Below the pieces are notes generated by a model, which was not told the DNA's origin, ran no database searches, and worked only from the letters and a program-made list of their open reading frames with translations. A stretch of DNA of 17,677 bases. Source: an uncultured Clostridium sp. GTDB lineage: Bacteria; Bacillota; Clostridia; UBA1212; UBA1255. The stretch lies in assembly GCA_900555605.1 (NCBI GenBank), contig USLW01000009.1, positions 1 through 17,677 on the forward strand, in the 5' to 3' direction. Shown in pieces: positions 15,081-17,677 of the stretch. The translations under genes and the position numbers were made by a program. The first letter of the stretch is position 1; each line of letters opens with the position of its first letter.

Positions 15081-16280
15081 TCAGTCAACCAGCTCCGGCG
15101 CAAAGCTTTCCTGCCAGGGCAATCCCCACCGGTTCAGCGCCGCCATAAACGGATCCGGGTCAAATTCCTCAATATTATATACGCCCGGCTTCTGCCAGGT
15201 ACCATTCATAACCAGCATGGCGCCAATCATCGCCGGTACGCCGGTGGTGTACGAAATCGCCTGGGACCCCACCTCCCGGTAGCATGCCTGATGATCGCAC
15301 ACATTATATAAATAATACTGTTTTTCTTTTCCGTCCTTTATGCCCTGGAAAATACATCCGATATTGGTTTTTCCTTTGGTTCTCGGACCTAAGGAAGCAG
15401 GATCCGGCAAAACGGCTTTCAGGAACTGGAGCGGAACGATCATCTTTCCCTCGAATGCAATCGGCTCAATGGATGTCATGCCCACATTTTCAAGACACTT
15501 TAAATGTGTCAGGTAGCTCTGCCCGAATGTCATAAAGAAGCGGATCCGCCTGATTCCCTTTAAATTCAGCGCTAATGACTCGATTTCTTCATGATGCAGC
15601 AGGTACATATCCCGCTCTCCGATTTCAGGAAAATTGTACACACGTTTGATCTCCATGGGCTCAGTTTCTACCCATCTGCCGTTCTCCCAATAGCTGCCCT
15701 TTGCAGTCACCTCCCGGATATTGATCTCCGGATTAAAATTCGTGGCAAACGGATAGCCGTGATCGCCTGCGTTGGCATCGAGAATGTCCAAGTAATGAAT
15801 TTCGTCAAAATGATGCTTCTGCGCATAGGCGGAAAACACGCCTGTTACCCCCGGGTCAAAGCCGCTGCCCAGCAGCGCCGTAATCCCGGCCTTTTCAAAG
15901 CGCTCCCGGTACGCCCACTGCCATTTATATTCAAACTTTGCCGTATCCAAGGGCTCATAGTTGGCTGTATCCACATAATGCGTCTTTGTGGCAAGACACG
16001 CCTCCATAATCGTTAAATCCTGGTACGGTAGCGCCAGGTTCAAAACCACATCGGGCCGGAAATGCTCAATGAGCCGGACCAGCTCGTCCACATTGTCCGC
16101 ATCCACCTGGGCAGTGGAAATCTTTGTTTTTCCTCCGTCCAGCTTTGCCTTCAATGCATCACACTTGCTTTTTGTACGGCTGGCGATCATCAGCTCCGTA
16201 AATACCTCACTGTTCTGACAGCATTTATGAATTGCCACACTTGCTACGCCGCCGCAGCCGATTACTAAAATTTTCCCCAT
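15081..16280 (-). CDS. Carboxynorspermidine/carboxyspermidine dehydrogenase (saccharopine dehydrogenase family)
   Basis: A 399-residue NAD(P)H-dependent enzyme of the saccharopine-dehydrogenase (LYS1-like) family. In this pathway it condenses a diamine such as putrescine with aspartate semialdehyde and reduces the product to carboxyspermidine. The Rossmann loop is VIGCGGVASV at 6-15. Further family signatures are VVLNLALPYQDLTIMEACL, THYVDTANYEP and GSGFDPGVTGVFSAY, with TTGVPAMIGAMLV near the C-terminus. I chose ATG 16280, preceded by GGAGG at 7 bases; a longer open frame to 16553 only adds sequence antisense to nothing and overlaps the speB gene. The gene starts 49 bases after speB and ends one base before nspC, so the pair is expected to be co-expressed. 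Confidence 0.92.
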   Translation of the reverse strand: MGKILVIGCGGVASVAIHKCCQNSEVFTELMIASRTKSKCDALKAKLDGGKTKISTAQVDADNVDELVRLIEHFRPDVVLNLALPYQDLTIMEACLATKTHYVDTANYEPLDTAKFEYKWQWAYRERFEKAGITALLGSGFDPGVTGVFSAYAQKHHFDEIHYLDILDANAGDHGYPFATNFNPEINIREVTAKGSYWENGRWVETEPMEIKRVYNFPEIGERDMYLLHHEEIESLALNLKGIRRIRFFMTFGQSYLTHLKCLENVGMTSIEPIAFEGKMIVPLQFLKAVLPDPASLGPRTKGKTNIGCIFQGIKDGKEKQYYLYNVCDHQACYREVGSQAISYTTGVPAMIGAMLVMNGTWQKPGVYNIEEFDPDPFMAALNRWGLPWQESFAPELVD

Positions 16281-16329
16281 CTGAAATCCTCCATTCTGCC
16301 GTATCCGTAACGGCTTTCTATCATCATTC

Positions 16330-17181
16330 CTATCTGAGCGACAGCAAAAGCTCCCGCAGCAGCTTGCACGCCACAGCTGTAGAAACGCCGCTCTGATCAT
16401 AGATCGGAGACAGCTCATTGATATCGCAGCCCACGATATGAAGCCTTCCGCAGATTCCGCGGATTGCGGCAAGCAGCTCTGCAAAGCTGACCCCGCCTGC
16501 CTCCGGCGTGCCGGTCCCGGGAAAGATCGACGGATCCAGCACATCAAGATCAATCGTCAGATATACGGGCTTTCCTTCCAGCAGCGCCGCCTGCTTCTGC
16601 GTTTCATGCAGCGTAAAACGCTCCATAAACGTATGCTTTTCGGCAAAGGCAAATTCCTGTCGATCTCCGGAGCGGATGCCGAATTGATAAATTCTGCCGT
16701 CTCCGATGATCTCGTGGCAGCGCCGCATAACGCAGGCATGGGAAAGGGCTACGTCTAAATAGGAATCCCGCAAATCGGCATGGGCATCGAACTGGATGAT
16801 ATGCAGCTGCGGATAGCGCTCCGCCGCTGCCCGCACTGCGCCGAGCGTCACCAAATGCTCTCCGCCCATCATAACCGGCAGCTTTCCGTCTTCTAAAATC
16901 CCGCAGACACATGCCTGGATCTGTGCCAGCGCCCGGCCGCAGTCCCCGAAAGGCAATTCCAGATCTCCCCCGTCAAATACCTTGAGATCGCATAAATCCC
17001 TGTCCTGATAAGGGCTGTATGTCTCGATTCCAAAGGATTCCCCGCGGATCGCCCTGCTTGCAAAGCGCGTTCCGGGGCGATAAGAGGTGGTGGAATCAAA
17101 GGGTGCCCCGAACAGAACTATGTCCGCATTCTGATATTCACTTTCACAGCCGATAAACGTCTCAACATTCTTCTTCCACAT
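16330..17181 (-). CDS. speB: Agmatinase-type ureohydrolase
   Basis: A 283-residue Mn-dependent ureohydrolase, predicted to split agmatine into putrescine and urea. All metal-binding motifs are present: GGEHL (His109), DAHADLRD (Asp132, His134, Asp136) and TIDLDVLDPS (Asp211, Asp213), with SHA at 147-149 and the GTGTPE loop at 222-227. The size and lack of arginase-specific features favour agmatinase. The start ATG 17181 lies inside the last codons of speE (20-base overlap), so the two are translationally coupled. It supplies putrescine from arginine-derived agmatine to the next two enzymes. A close relative that acts on aminopropylagmatine instead cannot be excluded. Confidence 0.93.
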   Translation of the reverse strand: MWKKNVETFIGCESEYQNADIVLFGAPFDSTTSYRPGTRFASRAIRGESFGIETYSPYQDRDLCDLKVFDGGDLELPFGDCGRALAQIQACVCGILEDGKLPVMMGGEHLVTLGAVRAAAERYPQLHIIQFDAHADLRDSYLDVALSHACVMRRCHEIIGDGRIYQFGIRSGDRQEFAFAEKHTFMERFTLHETQKQAALLEGKPVYLTIDLDVLDPSIFPGTGTPEAGGVSFAELLAAIRGICGRLHIVGCDINELSPIYDQSGVSTAVACKLLRELLLSLR

Positions 17182-17677
17182 GCTTCAGCAGATCCTCCAC
17201 ATAATTCGGCAGCGCAAAAGCGCCCCTGTGCAAATTTGTATTATAATAACCTGTTTTCAATCCCAGCGCCTTCCACTGCGCGGCTTTCAGATCCCTGACG
17301 GGATGATATTTTTTAGAGGCAAACCCAAACAGCCAGTGTCCCGAGGGATACGTCGGAATATGGGCCTGATAGACACGGCAGATATCAAAGGACTGTGCAA
17401 TGCGTTTGTGCGCCCGCTGCATGGCTTCGGCATCCGGCGCATAAAACGGACTTTCATGCTGGTTGACCATGATACCGTCTTCACGCAGCGCTTTGAAGCA
17501 ATTTCCGTAAAATTCTTTTGTAAACAACCCCTCTCCGGGGCCGAAAGGATCCGTGGAATCCACGATGATCAAATCATATGCCTCTACCCGGGTGCGGACA
17601 AATTTCAGTCCGTCCTGAATATAAATTCGGATACGGCTGTCGTCAAATCCGCAGGCGGTCTGCGGGAGATATTCCTT
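17162..17677 (-). CDS. speE: Spermidine synthase-family aminopropyltransferase (5' end beyond window)
   Basis: Only the C-terminal 171 residues are present; the frame is open to the right edge. The visible start KEYLPQTACGF and RIYIQDGLKFV fit the middle of the AdoMet-like Rossmann domain. YDLIIVDSTDPFGPGEGLF is the hallmark active-site stretch, with the key Asp in DSTDP, and YPSGHWLFGFASKK and TGYYNTNLHRGAFALPN are typical C-terminal features. Family members transfer an aminopropyl group from decarboxylated AdoMet to putrescine. No AdoMet decarboxylase (speD) is within view, and the cluster also encodes the carboxyspermidine route, so its exact role here is open. It is the most upstream visible gene of the polyamine operon. 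Confidence 0.92.
   Translation of the reverse strand, partial: KEYLPQTACGFDDSRIRIYIQDGLKFVRTRVEAYDLIIVDSTDPFGPGEGLFTKEFYGNCFKALREDGIMVNQHESPFYAPDAEAMQRAHKRIAQSFDICRVYQAHIPTYPSGHWLFGFASKKYHPVRDLKAAQWKALGLKTGYYNTNLHRGAFALPNYVEDLLKHVEEEC

Noticed and set aside
16281..16553. An N-terminal extension of the dehydrogenase up to 16553
   Set aside because: It would overlap speB coding sequence on the same strand, has no family similarity, and the Rossmann start MGKILVIGCGG follows a GGAGG site at ATG 16280.
1..17677. tRNA, rRNA, CRISPR arrays, insertion sequences or prophage genes
   Set aside because: I looked for cloverleaf ends, evenly spaced repeats, transposase motifs and flanking inverted repeats and saw none. 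The restriction-modification pair has no visible mobile-element borders.

Overview
The window looks like a chromosomal segment of a Gram-positive anaerobe of the class Clostridia, probably a gut or fermentative one. The reasons are a T-box riboswitch, strong GGAGG-type ribosome binding sites, intrinsic terminators, secreted proteins that end in a membrane anchor plus a basic tail, and a spermidine cluster of the carboxyspermidine type. Base composition is near even. No tRNA, rRNA, transposase, phage gene or CRISPR array was seen. This assignment is an inference from features, not from a match.

Left part (1-4970), minus strand: one promoter starts a run of four closely spaced genes. They are a BadF/BcrA-type ATPase (sugar-kinase-like), two paralogous surface proteins with a signal peptide, a beta-sandwich domain and a C-terminal membrane anchor, and a large DUF4838 lipoprotein that runs off the left edge. 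Together they look like an uncharacterised surface glycan-handling operon.

Middle (5042-10063): an AraC-family regulator is divergent from that operon. A uroporphyrinogen-decarboxylase-like (URO-D) gene converges on it with overlapping 3' ends, and a large membrane-anchored GH32 fructanase is a separate transcription unit with its own terminator. Short direct repeats with an 11-bp period sit at three promoters here.

Region 10202-12849, plus strand: a strong promoter, a T-box leader whose best specifier reading is AUC (isoleucine), an intrinsic terminator, an AMP-forming acyl-CoA synthetase of the MACS type, and then a MjaI-type restriction endonuclease gene. The synthetase is an unusual T-box target. 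It could activate a branched-chain acid for isoleucine synthesis by reductive carboxylation.

Right part (12843-17677), minus strand: an apparent operon entering from the right edge carries spermidine synthase (speE, partial), agmatinase (speB), a carboxynorspermidine-dehydrogenase-like protein and carboxynorspermidine decarboxylase (nspC). It ends with the N4-cytosine methyltransferase that partners the restriction enzyme. The two restriction-modification genes therefore converge, overlap by 7 bases, and each sits at the tail of a different metabolic operon. I found no CTAG, the site cut by MjaI, anywhere in the window.
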